A stretch of 64,000 nucleotides of DNA from Paragorgia papillata (Eukaryota > Cnidaria > Anthozoa > Scleralcyonacea > Coralliidae), in contig JAWNZC010000106.1 of NCBI GenBank assembly GCA_035771165.1, positions 2,241,501-2,305,500 on the forward strand, written 5' to 3'. The notes under the pieces were generated by a model. It saw only the letters and a program-made list of their open reading frames with translations, was not told the origin of the DNA and ran no database searches. Made by a program: the position numbers and the translations under genes. Position 1 is the first letter of the stretch; every line of letters begins with the position of its first letter. Below are positions 31,441 through 44,860 of the stretch, one piece after another.

Positions 31441-34400
31441 TATGGAACAATCCCGCTGTTTTTACGTGTGTACTTTAAAGGAAAACTTTTTTTTTTATAT
31501 CGAGTCAATTTGACTCTACACCCCACGCACTACACTATCTCTACGAAAGCTCTGTTCAGTACAAACATCTGTCACAAACGTTTAAATTGTTAAACTTTAA
31601 AAAGTTACAAACCGACGTTTTGTTTAACTTTATTGATATATAAAGTAATCTTAAGATTTTTAAACTGAAAACAGATTTTTCAAGCAAGAAACGGAAACAT
31701 TGAAATGGTAATTGAGTTTGTTGCTGAGACGGCAAAAATTCTACAAGACAAAGGAAGAAAGAATGACTTTCTGTATATAGCAGATAGATCTATTGAACTT
31801 CTTCATGGTAACTTAAAGATAAAAGGATTAATGTTATCCTTGTTTACTCAAAAATGTGATAGAAATGGGGAATCTTTGGATATGTTGAAGTACTATATTC
31901 AGTTTGAAAAATTATTAAGTAATTTAGTTGATAAAAAGAGTTTGAGAATGAATATTCTTCTTAGAATTGAAAAAATATATCTTAATACTTCACATTATAG
32001 TAAAACAATAGAATATACCCTAAGAGCTGAAAAGATTGCAGATGAACTTAAAGACAAATCAGCCAAAGCAATATGTTGTGAAATATTAGGAAATGTGCGT
32101 CTAGGTTTGGCAGAGTATAAAGAAGCTATTGACTATTACAATAAAGGTCTAGCAATTAACACTGAAATAGGAGATCGGTCAGGAGTAGCAAATAAGAATG
32201 GAAATTTAGGGATTGCTTATCTTAGTTTGGGCCCGGCAGTATGAAAAAGCCATTTACTATTTTAATAAAGGTCTAGAAATCAGCACTGAAATAGGAGATC
32301 GGTCAGGAATAGCAAGTAACAATGGAAATTTAGGGAATGCCTATCGTCGTTTGGGGCAGTATGAAAAAGCTATTCACTATTACAATGAAGGTTTAGCAAT
32401 GAGCACTGAAATAGGAAATAGGTCAGGAATAGCAAGTAACAATGGAAATTTGGGGAATGTCTATTTGAATATGGGGCAGTATGAAAAAGCCATTTACTAT
32501 TTCAGTAAAGGTCTAGAAATCAGCACTGAAATAGGAGATCGGTCAGGAATAGCAAGTAACAATGGAAGTTTAGGGAATGGTTATCGTCGTTTGGGACAGC
32601 ATGAAAAAGCTATTCACTATTACAATAAAAGTCTAGAAATCAGCACTGAAATAGGAGATCAGTCAGGAATAGCAAGTAACAACGGAAATTTAGGAAGTGT
32701 CTATTCGAATATGAGGCAGTATGAAAAAGCCATTTACCATCACAATAAAGGTCTAGAAATCAGCACTGAAATAGGAGATCGGTCAGGAATAGCAACTAAC
32801 ATTGGAAGATTAGGAAATGCATATTTTAAGATGGGGCAGTTTCAAAAATCTCTTAAATTTTTTGGAGAAACATTTAATATTAGTTCAGAAATTGGTGATC
32901 GAAGTTTGGAATGCATTTCTTCAGGAAACATAGGGAACTCTTACTTGTCACTGTATTTGTCTGTAGCTCGCGAAACGGAAGATGTGAGCAACTTAAAAAA
33001 CGCTGTGTCGTTTCTTAAGAGATCTGTTATCTGTGGTGATAAGATTTTATTCGACTTGAGCGTTGACAAAAATAAGATATCATTCACTAGTGAATACTTT
33101 CAACAATATGTGACTCTAATGCATTGTTTTATTTTGTTAACACGCATTGAAGCCGCATTGTTAGTTATGGATCTTGGAAAGGCCAAGGCACTGCATGCTT
33201 TTATCGAGAAACGAAAGAAATCAGAGATTGATGACATGGTAAATTATACACGCGAGACCTGGGAAAATATTGAGAAAAATGAAGAGAAATTAGAAATAAA
33301 CAATATTGAGAAGGGTATCCTGCTTAAGAAACATAATTCCACTGTTTTATTTTACTCTTTTCAAACCAAGTTTCTTCATATATGGGTTTTAAATGGCGTG
33401 GATGATATTAAACACATAGCTTTGGAAGGGAATGAAGACCTGACTTTACCTGAGAATTTTATTTTCGATATTTTGAAAATGTTGCTTCAGACTTATTCTG
33501 TTCATTTAAAGCGTGATTCCTCCTTGTTTAAACTAAGTTCAAATTCTACTTCTGATCGTCATAACATTGCGGAAATACCATGGAGCCGGATGTTAGTGAA
33601 TGGGAAATTTATTGATTCCAATAAAAGATCGGAAAATTGTGAATTAAAGAACTCCGAAAATATTATCTCCAAAAAGGCCCAGTCTTGCGAAAGCATATTT
33701 CTTCCCAACACACGCCAATATTCTGAGTCAAAAATAAAAAATGTAGTGCAACGTTATGATCAGGCTGTTGACGTTGCCAAACTGAGGTCTCCGGCTAGAC
33801 CTCCATATTTTACAGGAATTGTTTCAGAAACTCATCAATCCTGTTAAGGGTTTTATTAAAGGAGACAAACTGATTATTGTTCCTGACAAATTTTTGTTTT
33901 TTGTGCCATTTTGTGCATTGAAAGATGAAAATGGTTCCTCGATATCACAAAATTACAGTATTCAAATAACACCATCTCTGCACACTCTTTATGCCAGCAT
34001 GAAGCTATCACATCAAGCTAGTCTAGGTTTTGCATTGTTTGTTGGTAATCCGACTATTGGCAAAGTTAGTTTTCGTGGGGAAGAATTTGAACAGGTACCG
34101 CTCCCATCCGCTACAGCTGAAGCGCAATGTCTTGCACCGCTTTTTGACGCTAAACCCTTAGTAGAAGACAAGGCAGTAAAGCAACTAGTTTTACAATTAA
34201 TTCAAAACGCTGGCATAATTCACATTGCCGCACATGGGGACGAAGACCATGGTGAAATTTTTCTTGCTCCTAATCCTAATTCAACTAGCCAAGGCTTACC
34301 CAAAGAAGAATCTTATCTTGTAAGAGAAAAATATATTATTGAAATTCCCATAAGTGCCCGGTTAGTTGTTCTATGTTGTTGTCATACAGGAAGAGGGAAT

Positions 34401-34767
34401 GTCTCTTCGGAAGGAGTCGTTGGTCTAGCACGCGCATTTCTTGCAGCCGGTGCTCGCTCCGTTCTTGCCACGCTCTGGCCTATTGTCGATAAAGGTTCAA
34501 AATTGTTCATGGAAAGTTTCTATGATGAAATTTGCAACGAAACGTCGGTTTGTGAGGCTTTGAGAACGACAATGAACATATTTCAACAACATGAAAACCA
34601 TATTTTTCGAAATCTACAGGTTTGGGTACCATTTACTATCTACGGCGAAGACGTTAAATTTTCCAAGGACGATATTGAAGAAATAAAAACAAAATCTCGG
34701 GAAATGACATTGTGATTGAACTGATTGAACCTACGAACACGGTAAAGTTAAACGAAAATTAGGTCTC

Positions 34768-34773
34768 AATAAA
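34768..34773 (+). terminator. Candidate polyadenylation signal, copy 1
   Basis: AATAAA lies 52 bases after the stop codon. The matching place in copy 2 is mutated, where AATAAA is found further on at 60854-60859. Confidence 0.45.
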
Positions 34774-36316
34774 AAATTACATAGCAAAACTAAACAGAAG
34801 ATCAAACTGATAACAATTTGATAGGTGATGCAACAGAAAACAATTAGGCTATGCTAAGAATTCAACATTAGAAGACATGCAGAAGACGTGTAATTGTCTA
34901 TAAATATAAAGATATTAGTTTGGGAATCCATAATTAGGCCATTTCAAAAAACGGTTGATTTAGTGAGCAGCTAAACAAGATGCAACCTTGGATTAAACCG
35001 TCGTCGACCGCAACATTGCAAAACCAAAGACAATTAATTGTCGATTGACATAGTCAGTATTTTGCAACATAATATCTAGGTATTTTGAAACTCGTTCAAA
35101 CCCTAATCATTGTAAACAACCGTTAAAGTAGCACTACGACGGGAAAATCGTGAATCTAGTATTGATACCAGTAAACTATAATTCCAAATTAGGAATACCG
35201 GCGTTTTCAGTTTCTCAAAATATTTTGTCTCGTTCTCGAGATATTCAAGTTTCTGAAACATATTAATTAGGTGCCTCGTGACGTCATTTACTTACACAGG
35301 CAAAAATAAGATTTACAAAATAAGTAATATATCTGAAACTATGAAGAAGAAATAATTCAAACTTTGCACAAGAATAGTTATGGGGAAAATACACTCCAAC
35401 GTTCACATTATGTTGTTTCCGTGGATACCGTTTGCAAACAGGCGCCTTCCATTTGTGAAACAAAAATGTTTATTTGTTCTCCATACAACAACTTTTACTG
35501 CAATACAATGACATGAATATTTGTAGACACACAGATATTGTTTTTCGAATGTCTCAATTATCATATTCTTTTGAAAAGAAAGATAAAATTAATATTTTAA
35601 TTTTTTAGTAAAAAGGCTCGTGTTTCTAAACGGTTTCCATAGCAACAACATGATGCGCACAGAGGAGCGTACTTTTATGATAACTATACTTGTGCAAAGT
35701 TTGAATTATTTCTACTTGTTAGTTTCAGAGATATTGCTCATTTTGTAAGTCTTATTTTTGCCTGTGTGAGTATATGACGTCACGAGGTACCTAATTTACA
35801 TGTTTCAGAAACTTAAATATCTCGAGAACGAGACAATATTTTGAGAAACTGAAAACGCCGGTATTCATCATTTGGAAATTATAGTTTACTAGTATCAATA
35901 CTAGATTCACGATTTTTTCGTCGTAGTGCTACTTTAATAGGAAAGTTATTATCGATTTTAGCACTTAATAATACAAGTTTCTAGCATATTCAGGAGTTAT
36001 ATCTTAGGCAGTTGAATCTAACAAGAAGCATTCCACGTATACTCATACTCTGGTCGTTTAACTTAAAGTAGTTTTCAAAATTTACAGGCGAGTTATCTAA
36101 GCATTTGCAGACAAAGATACAAGCTCTTTCTTGGTATAATATTATTACACGTTTTGCATAATATAATTAGAATTTTTTATCATTTCCAGATTTGCTCCAT
36201 AACAATAGTTTGTCTTTGATATCATGTTTGTTATTGTTAGTTAAACGATGCGAGCATCTCTCTGATTGGACCTTCACTTATACAGGATCCTCAAATAGTT
36301 TAGTTATATATACTAT
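34774..36316. other. 3' flank of copy 1
   Basis: No gene. It is collinear with 60740-61920 except for the TTAA element at 35127-35933. Confidence 0.5.
35127..35933. mobile_element. 807-bp foldback element with TTAA target duplication
   Basis: The ends AGTAGCACTACGACG and its exact inverse are flanked by TTAA on both sides (35123-35126, 35934-35937), as for piggyBac- and Kolobok-type elements. The arms extend about 270 bp (GACGTCA, TCTCGAGAACGAGAC and AAACTTTGCACAAG blocks recur inverted). There is no transposase. The duplicated unit 2 does not contain it, so it inserted after duplication. Confidence 0.85.
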
Positions 36317-36623
36317 TAAGCTTGGGCGGTTTACCGGTTTTTCGGGGTTTTTCGGGTTTTTTCGTTAAACCGGTTTATTTCTTCGAGAACCGAAAACCAG
36401 TTTTCACTTACATCTTGGCAGCGAACACTTAACACCTTAACACATCACATGCTTTATCAATTTGACAGTTGACACTAATCCTAATTGCATTTCCGCCTCG
36501 CCTTTGCTAGCTCGCCTTGTAAGTAAACTCATTTTATTCATTGTAATACGACTTGTCGTTGTTTGACAAATATCAAATTAAAATACAATTAACGTTCCAA
36601 TTTCACGCCAAATTCACGCTAAA

Positions 36624-39047
36624 ATGGCTACAGCAAATGAAACAAATGTTAATGCTGCCGATTTACGTTCAAAGTCGAAGTCTTTTGCGTCGCACTCGCC
36701 AGTCTGGCAATATTTTGGTTTCAAAGCTGATGAAGATGACAACGCCACACCAACATGCAAGCTTTGTCTCAAAAAGGTCTCTGCTGCTGGAGGAAACACT
36801 TCAAACCTTCATCGACATCTCCGTGATCACCATCCAGCAAAGGCACAAGAGGTCTCGAAACAAACCAAACGTCGACAACCAGCAACGCCGCAAGGGCAAC
36901 CATCAATTTCCCAAGCATTCTCCAAAATGCAAAAATATGAACGGGGAGGAAAACAGTGGCAGAAACTCACAAATTCGATAACGAACTGCTTGGCCAAGGA
37001 TATGATGCCCTTATACACAGTCGGGAAATCTGGCTTTAAACGGCTATTGAATGATTTTGATCCGAAGTACGATATTCCCAGCAGAAAGTACTTTAGCCAG
37101 CAAGCAATTCCCAAACTATATAATGAAACGAAAGAAGGGGTTTTGCAGCAACTTCATAACATTGAGTTCTTTTCTACCACATCAGACATGTGGTGAAGCA
37201 AAACCATGGAGCCCTACATGTCCTATATGGTCCACTTCATCGACCCAGATTGGAAACTCCAAAGCAGATGTCTTCAAACTCTATACGTACCTGAAAATCA
37301 CACTGCCGAAACCCTTGCTGATGGGATGAAGGAAGTTTTAGAACACTGGAACCTCGCACCATCAAAACAAGTATGCCTCACTACCGACAGCGGAGCAAAC
37401 ATTGTGAAGGCGGCCCGTGACCTCGATTGGCCGTGGATATCCTGCTTTGGCCACAATCTCCATCTTGCCATAACCAATGCCATGAAGGATGAGCCTCGCA
37501 TCTCACGGGCTATTGGAATTTGTAAACGGATTGTAGCCGCATTCAGTCAAAGCTGGAAAAGACGTCGGGATTTAAGTAAGGCGCAACTTGAACTCAAACT
37601 TCCAGTTAAGTCTCTTGTTTCGGTAAGTGATTTTATAATGACATTTTTAAATTCAAAATAATGTTTTTTGAATAGGATAAGGTAATAGAGCCAACATTGG
37701 GGTTACTGAATGTAGATGACATGTAGAAATTAGCATAGTATGCGCCATCTGCATGGCCTTACAGTATAATATAATTATAAGTAAGCGACCTTACTTATTG
37801 AGGGTAACACATGACAGTATTTAGATACTGATAACCTAATGCCCCTCACCCCCTTGATGGAACTTGTTAGTAGATTTAACTAACATCTGGGGGAACTATG
37901 ATGTTGATTTTACGGAGGGAGGAAAACCGGAGAACCCGATGAAAAACCCTCGGAGCACAGGAGAGACCAACTAAACTCTACTCACATGGTCCAAGCTCGA
38001 GAACGGGGCTGTTCCCAAACGGTCACCCATCCAAGTACTAACCCCATCCAACCGGACTTAACTATTGGCGAGACGCAGCGCCCTAACAGCACACGCCACC
38101 CGTGCTCCCCAATTTACTTTATAAATCAATAATGAAAAATATGACCGTAAACTTGCTATTTTGACTTAAAGGAATGCCCAACCAGATGGGGTTCTACACA
38201 TAAAATGATTGAACGAATACTGGAGCAAGAGAGAGCAATTCGCCGAGTATTATCGGAAGACAGAAAAGTTTCTCATCTTGTTTTGAAGTGGCAGGATATT
38301 GATGTTTTAAAATCGGTGCGTACCGCCCTTGAACCATTGGCAGACTTTACTGACGCATTATCGGGTGACTCGTACGTCACGATAAGTTCAATAAAACCTA
38401 CCCTTAGCTTCATCGAGAATGCTTCAAAAGCCGCAGACGATGACACAACCCTGACAGCAGACCTGAAAGCAAAAGTTCAAGTTGATTTCGAGAAACGCTA
38501 TACAAGCGAAGCAGCTCAGACCATCCTTAATACGGCCACTTGGTTGGATCCTCGGTATAAGACAGAGTACCTTACTGAGGAAGGCAGAAGAAGCGCGGCA
38601 GAAAATATAAAGGAGCAGATGATGGCCATCGAACTGGCAAGTGATGCTTTGAACAACACGCCCGGGTCAACGGACGACGCAACTGACAATCAACCACCAC
38701 CAGCAAAGAAAAAGAAGTCACTCGCGAAGCTTCTGGGTGAAATGACAAAGACAGAAACAGCGCCCGCTACACCGGCAACTCGTCTTGCTCAGATCGAGCT
38801 AGAAATGTCTCGGTACCTTGGTGCACCCGCAATTGCCTTGGATGCCGACCCACTTCAATGGTGGAGTATGCATACCGCTGGATATCCCCGCCTGGCAAAA
38901 CTTGCACGCAAGTACTTGTGTGTTTGTGGTACAAGCTCCTCTTCTGAACATCTTTTCAGTGTCGCTGGCAACATTGTAACAGCCAAACGGTCCCTTCTCA
39001 AACCACACAAGGTGGACATGTTGGTTTTCTTGGCCAAAAACTTGTGA
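36624..39047 (+). pseudogene. hAT transposase (ZBED-like), one nonsense codon
   Basis: Exon 1 is 36624-37622 (ends at GTAAGT) and exon 2 is 38172-39047 (after AAAG). Both joins are in phase, giving about 624 codons. A BED-type zinc finger is at residues about 30-75 (CKLCLKKV then HRHLRDHH). The catalytic core has LTTDSGANIVKAA and WISCFGHNLHLAI, then ECPTRWGST at the exon 2 start. The dimerisation hATC region is SSSSEHLFSVAGNIVT near the C-terminus. The frame is broken only by TGA at 37194-37196 in TSDMW*SKTMEPY, where relatives have Ser, so one base change would explain it. The element is thus nearly intact and recent. Confidence 0.9.
38012..38105 (-). repeat. 5S rRNA-like segment inside the transposase intron
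   Basis: GGTCACCCATCCAAGTACTAA and CCGGACTTAACT in order match the reverse complement of the 3' half of eukaryotic 5S rRNA. The adjoining 37921-37990 (AACCCTCGGAGCACAGGAGA) is a typical invertebrate dispersed-repeat block. This looks like a 5S-derived SINE fragment rather than a functional 5S gene, since the 5' half is missing. Confidence 0.55.
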
Positions 39048-39640
39048 ACGGTTGCAACTTTCTATTCTAAAGGCCGTTTTCCCGACTTCAAACATATCGT
39101 AACGTGCCGTAGCGTATTCCTTTGTTTCAAAGTCATTAGTTCTACCCTAGTGCTCAGGAAACAAATAAATACGCTACGTTTTGCTACGATACAGTTGAAG
39201 TGGAAAACAGGCTTAAGCCTAAGGACTAAGGCGTCTAAACTTTCTGATTAACATCATATTACTATTCAAATTTATGTTCATATTACTGTACTATTGCATG
39301 TCATTACCTTGCGTGACGGGATTGAAAAGGAAAATTATACTTAAATGACTTTTCGCTATAAAACACATGTATTGTTGTCCTTTCTCTCGTAACTTTGCAG
39401 TGTTTTCTCAATCTATTCTATAGTGAGATTTTTACAGTCAGTTATAACTATATATATAGCAGTTATTGCGAAAATATAACGCACAGTGCCTATGCAGTCG
39501 CGTTTTGTTCACTACAAATTCTATAATTCAAAAATGGCATTTTAGAAATACGAAAAACCGGTTTTACGGTTTAACTGGTTTTGAGTCACACGGTTTACCG
39601 GTTTTTATTTTAGCCAAAACCGCCCAAGCTTATGTACTAT

Positions 39641-41321
39641 TAGAATTGGAATTTATAATTAGCTGTCTTGTATATATGAGAGGACTTGCCTTACACTTGA
39701 GTTACCTATAGCTATGAGTAAAGGAGATATAGTTGTAATCTAGATATATCTTGTATATTTGTACAGCTGAGGGGAACACAAATAGATCACTGCTGTTTAA
39801 ATGGTACGATCTAATTGTTTGGTTATAAAATACTTGGTAATACTTAGTTTTGATAATTAAGATTCGCAAGGCTTAACTCTTTCGGTGAGTGTAAAAAAGT
39901 AAAGTGCAGTGTTTTAGATAGAGCAAAGTGAAAAGGTAGTAAACTAGAATTCCAGTAAGATAATAAAAGTTGACTGTGGTAGTGAAAGTGTTAACATATA
40001 AAAACAAAATTGTAATTTAGCAAAGTCAAATAATTTAGTTTTGAGTTTTCTCCAGTGTAAATGTAAAGTGAGAATGTTTTGAAAGTGTGTGTCAACGGTA
40101 TATCTTATTTAGTTACATTGTAAAACTAATTTGTTAATAGAATATTTTATCACAATTATACAATTCTGATGTACACAATTACATAACGGTAAATGGTTTG
40201 AACATAATAGTATTATTATAGTACATGTTTGTGAAAGTTGTTCATCTAGGTTAATGTAGTCTTGAGAAAGACTGTTCGTAGTGGTGGTGACTAACGTTAT
40301 AAAGTAAATGTCGTGAAGACGTTGTGTAGACGAAAAACCTTCAAAAAAATGTGTTTTATAATCCACATGTGAAATTAATAATGTTATTAGTGGCGTAAAC
40401 ACCAACAATATACTCTGCTGTATATAAAAAAGTGCATGAATGTTTCGTGTTTAAATGTTTTTAACTGATTCAGTGAACTATCTAGGCCACTGCTTTTAGT
40501 AATTATAATGTTCATATATTTATCATTATTATACAACGTTTTCACGCTCTATAGAATACCATAAACCAAGTTTGCAAGTTGTAAAAAACATTTCTCGTGA
40601 TGTAACTTTGCAAAAGTTAACTCAAGTAATAGCTGCATGTTAGTCACTGTGAAAATCAAATTCAGAGGTTGGCTTTTTGTTAAAAATTATGTGATGGGAT
40701 ACTTAACCTTTTGCAGTCTGTTAGCCATTTTAAAAATCTTATTTATCTTTTTTGGTTAACACCATTTGAATTGTATATTTAGCACAGAAAAAGATCCTCA
40801 ATGATTGTAAATGGTTGAGCAACTATATTCTTGACCCTTTACAGCTCGTTGAAAACCTTAGGATTTTTTTCTGGCTAAAACCAGACGATTTTATACAATA
40901 CAACATATGGTCTTGGCTGTACAGGGTTAACTTGATAAAATTTCAGCAATTTTTCTCTGCCCATATTTTGTTTCAAGTATGATGTTACATTCTCTTTAAA
41001 AACTCATTAATAATTCATGAAGAAAGCACAAAAGAAATCTAACTAAGTCTGTAGCTTTATTTCTCATTAAGAAATCCTCCTGATTTACATAGACTTTAGC
41101 CTTGATTTTCTCGTCTTAGACAACTTTATTTTTCAAAATCACTACGCCAATGAACTTACCAAATGGGTCGTTTCTAAAGCTATTCGAAACATTCGCAGTA
41201 TGTATTTTATGGGATCTAAAATACTCAGCTATCGCCTCGTGTTTTAAATCTGATAAGAAAACACTGCTGCTCATGTTTTAAATATTACTTCATGAACTGA
41301 GATATCTGCGTCTAATGTTTT
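39641..41321. other. Duplicated non-coding flank (matches 62340-64000)
   Basis: Collinear with unit 2 at high identity, including 41000-41290, a dispersed repeat (see 27560). Short open frames are shared by both copies but show no domain and no coding bias that I can detect. Confidence 0.5.
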
Positions 41322-43599
41322 AAGCAATTGTACAATACAATGTTTTCCTTTGAGTGATAAAGATAATTAGAGCTGTTTGGCTAGTCAAATCAAGGCTGCT
41401 TAAACTTTGGAAATTATTCTTGGGATTCTGGAATCTTCCAGTGGTTACTTCACCAAAGATAAAACAAACTGTGTGGTACTTGAATACAGAGAAAGTCAAA
41501 CTAACACCATTGGTCCAGGAAGACAACGCTTATTTGAGACACTTGTGGTAATAATTAAATCTGTGCTTTCTGTTGCTTTGTTGACGCCTTCATGGAAACC
41601 CAAATTGTTGTATCGACGAGTTTCAAATCCTTGGCTACGACAACAAATAAAGTACATAAGGAATTGCTAAAGGTTGATCTGTTTGAAATATGTTTGTTTG
41701 GAAAACCTCGAATACTGGCATTTGGTAAACTGACAACTGAATATCAACTACGAGCATTAAACTTTGATCTCTATGTTACCAGCACTGAAATGTTCAACCA
41801 GGAATATATTTTCAGACATTCTTTATCTGGTTCGCACCTGTAGTTTATCATCATTGATTCATGGTATTATACTAAGGATGAATATCTAAACAAAACTTAT
41901 CTGGAACTATCTTAACTCTGACTGTCTACAGATTATCTCAAGAATGTTTAACTCATGGTCCTTCATATACCTGAACTCCACTAACATTAACCGTCAAACA
42001 ACAACACTTTGAGAAGTTCTATTTTGACGAAAGCTGTCCTGGAACCATTTTAAACTCTGACTGTCAACCTTCAGTTTACTCTATTTCAGATATTGGATTA
42101 TGTATAGTTTTACTCTAAGCCTGCCGCTCGTCAGAAAATGGAATATTAAACATGAAAGAACGACAACGCTATATATCAAGACTAAAGTCTGGTTTGTAAA
42201 GCGACAGCATGGTTTTGATTTATACTAGAGAAACAGCTCTGAACTTTTAGCAAACCTAAATAAACACCCAGCTTCATCTTGCTTAAAAATTTAGTTGTGG
42301 ATATCTTTTGCGGTCAAATTATTTCTTTTCCACAAAGTAAAATGATTTTGTATCAATTTGAGTGGATTTTATTAAGAATCAAAACCATTACCCGTTATTT
42401 TTTGCAAAAAGCCAACCTCTGAATAGACTGAGTAATTAAACACAAACATTCTGTTAGTCACCCAAACAAAAATTGCACAACATATCAACCAGATTACAGA
42501 TCTGTAAAATCTTGTGCGTTTTTATGTATGTAGTTCTGACTATTATGTTTCTTTAATCGAAAATATACCAGAAAATGGCGGCTGTAATTTTACCATAATA
42601 CTTCGTAAACTTAGAGCATCTTAAAAAACAAATAAACAATATTTACTATTAATTATTTGAATGTTTACATGGTGACAAATTTTAACAGAAGCGTAACGAT
42701 TTGTGGTAACACAAGTCTATTATTTATTGATTAGCTTTTGATCTGTGGATTCAGACCTTTATCAGAGCAAATCTATTAAAGTTTTAAAAAAATCCTACGA
42801 TTTCACAGGAGAGTCAGCCATTGAATAGAACTTGGTTAGCTCTCTTTGATCAACAATCCAGATTCCATTATGTCATTTAATTAATTTTAGAATAAACGTA
42901 TAAGCACGTAACTACGCCATTGTGTCCTTACGTCATTCTGGTTGTTTAGTTGTTTTGTTTATATTACGTGAGTCAACACGATGTTGGCATTTGCTCCTGA
43001 TGAAGGTCTGAGTCAACAGGTCGAAAGATCAGCAATAAATAATAAACTTGGTAATTCTTGATTCTATTATAATGTTTATTATGTTAACATAGATCTCGTT
43101 TTCCATTAAAATTTATTTTTGTCAAGCCGTATTTTTCAATAATTCCCCGAAGGAACAAAGTTTACTGTGCGAAAAAAAATTATGATTAAATTTACAAGTC
43201 GCCATCTTTTTCGGTACAGTTAATAAGTGTGAGTTAATGTGATGTAATGCTGATGTATTGTATAGTTTAAATTAAGCTGATGTAAGTAACTGTAGCTCTG
43301 AAATTTAATTCTTTATTATAACTTGAACTGGCAACAACTGTAGATTTACATTAATACAATTAGGATTGAAAACATTGAGTTTTCTTTTATATTATTAGAT
43401 AGAGATAGTCTTGTATTAGTCTTTAACTTTTTTAAATGTATTCATAATAAAATGGTGCAAAATATAAACACTTAAAAAGTGTGACATTTGCTGCATGATA
43501 AAATACATGGAAAAACATCACAACTTTGATTGACTAAGAAAAGTGGAATTTTAATGTTAATGCAGGAAAGATGTAATACAATGCAAATTTTATCAGGTT
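41322..43599. other. Non-coding, foldback at 42718-43043
   Basis: No gene was recognised. At 42718-42776 the words TTTTGATCTGTGG and AGACCTTTATCAGAGCAAAT recur inverted at about 42986-43043, so this may be a decayed foldback element. Confidence 0.45.
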
Positions 43600-44860
43600 G
43601 AGTATTAAGCATTTATTCTGATTGGCTAATAAAACTCAAAGAGAGCAAATCAAATGCTTATACGGATTTTGAAGGTTCTCAGTTTTCTCAAAGTTCCTCA
43701 AGCGCATGTGCTATATGACTTTTATCAGTATTGGATTATCACGGTTTTTATAATACTGTTAATTGTTGAAACATTTTGAAAATCAAGGCCTTTTTTAAAG
43801 ATTATCTCGTGGGGAGGGGCGGAGGGGGGCATTCACTAAAAAGAACACTTTTAGGGGGGTCTGGACGAATGCCCCCGGTGAAAATTTAAAATTTAGAGTC
43901 TCGGAATTGCCATTTCCTGCATTCTGAAAGGTGATTTTTAGGAACACTGAAGGTTATAAAATGTCATCAAACTAGTTAAAATACAACACATTTCTGACTG
44001 CTTTGCTGTGCCAGAACTCATCAGCATGCCAAGCATATTAATGCTGATGTTACAGTACTGCCTAGTGGGTTAGGACTGTCCCATGAAAACATTTATTAGA
44101 TACATTAATTTTAGTGAAAGAACAGTTAATATCATCAATAGAAATGCTGGCCAAGATTGTTACTTTTTTAAGCATTTTAATTTCAAATATTTGAAACAAA
44201 AAGTGGGGGTGAGTTAATTATATAGGTATTCCTTCTTCAAAGCTAAGTCCGAAATTTTCCTTTTACATTCTTATCGCTTAATTCTTTGTTCATTTGTTTG
44301 TACTTCAGCAAAAAGAGACTTTCTCTGGGGGGAGGGGAGGAAAAGCAATTCGTAGGGGGGGGGGGGCTCAAGGGGGAGGGAGGCTAGGGGGAGGGACTTG
44401 CCTCCTTCAACTTGTATGTTAAAAAATGCCCTGGCAAATGCAGAAAAGATGTAATACAGTGCAAATTTTGTCATAGACCATATTCATAAATGGCCGTGGA
44501 ATTAATATTCTTTTATGTGCATATAAATTAGCCCCTCTGAACTCGTTTTCATGCGCGAAATTCAAAAGAATCTTCACTCTAAAACGAGGTCAGAGGGGCT
44601 AATTTATATGCACATAAAAGGATTTTAAATCGTCGGCCATTTATGAATAAGGTCTATATATCAAGCATTTATTCTGACTGGCTAACAAAACTCAAAGAGA
44701 GCAAATCAAATGCTTATACAGATTTTGAAAGATATTCATTCAAGTTTTCCACAGTTCTTCAAGCTCATGTACTACATGACTTTTATCAGTATTCGATTAT
44801 AACTGCTTTTATAATACTATTAATTGTTAAAACATATGGAAAATTGATAATTATATTAAA
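43600..44860 (+). repeat. Pair of direct repeats about 1.05 kb apart
   Basis: The segment 43605-43785 (GCATTTATTCTGATTGGCTAA, TGACTTTTATCAGTATT) is repeated at 44663-44850 with moderate divergence. Between them lies a G-rich part (43808-44400) related to the MITE at 22353-22735, with runs of G at 43820-43860 and 44325-44400. Confidence 0.65.
44476..44654. mobile_element. 179-bp foldback MITE
   Basis: It begins GACCATATTCATAAATGGCC and ends with its inverse. Long arms include TTTTATGTGCATATAAATTA and GCCCCTCTGA. The loop is only about 50 bases. There is no coding sequence. Confidence 0.8.

Larger units (their letters stand above)
36317..39632 (+). mobile_element. hAT DNA transposon, 3316 bp
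   Basis: The terminal inverted repeats TAAGCTTGGGCGGTTT are identical at both ends. The 8-bp target duplications TATACTAT (36309-36316) and TGTACTAT (39633-39640) differ at one base. Subterminal ACCGGTTTTTC-like repeats occur at both ends. It contains one transposase gene in two exons. The site is uninterrupted in unit 2, so the insertion is younger than the duplication. Confidence 0.9.

Noticed and set aside
32225..32245. A tiny intron to explain the copy 1 frame break
   Set aside because: The extra bases are only four and copy 2 has the uninterrupted sequence.
38012..38105. Functional 5S rRNA gene
   Set aside because: Only the 3' half is recognisable and it is embedded in a dispersed repeat inside an intron.
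41354..41843. Short plus-strand frames of 65-87 codons
   Set aside because: They overlap one another in different frames and have no domain or coding pattern.
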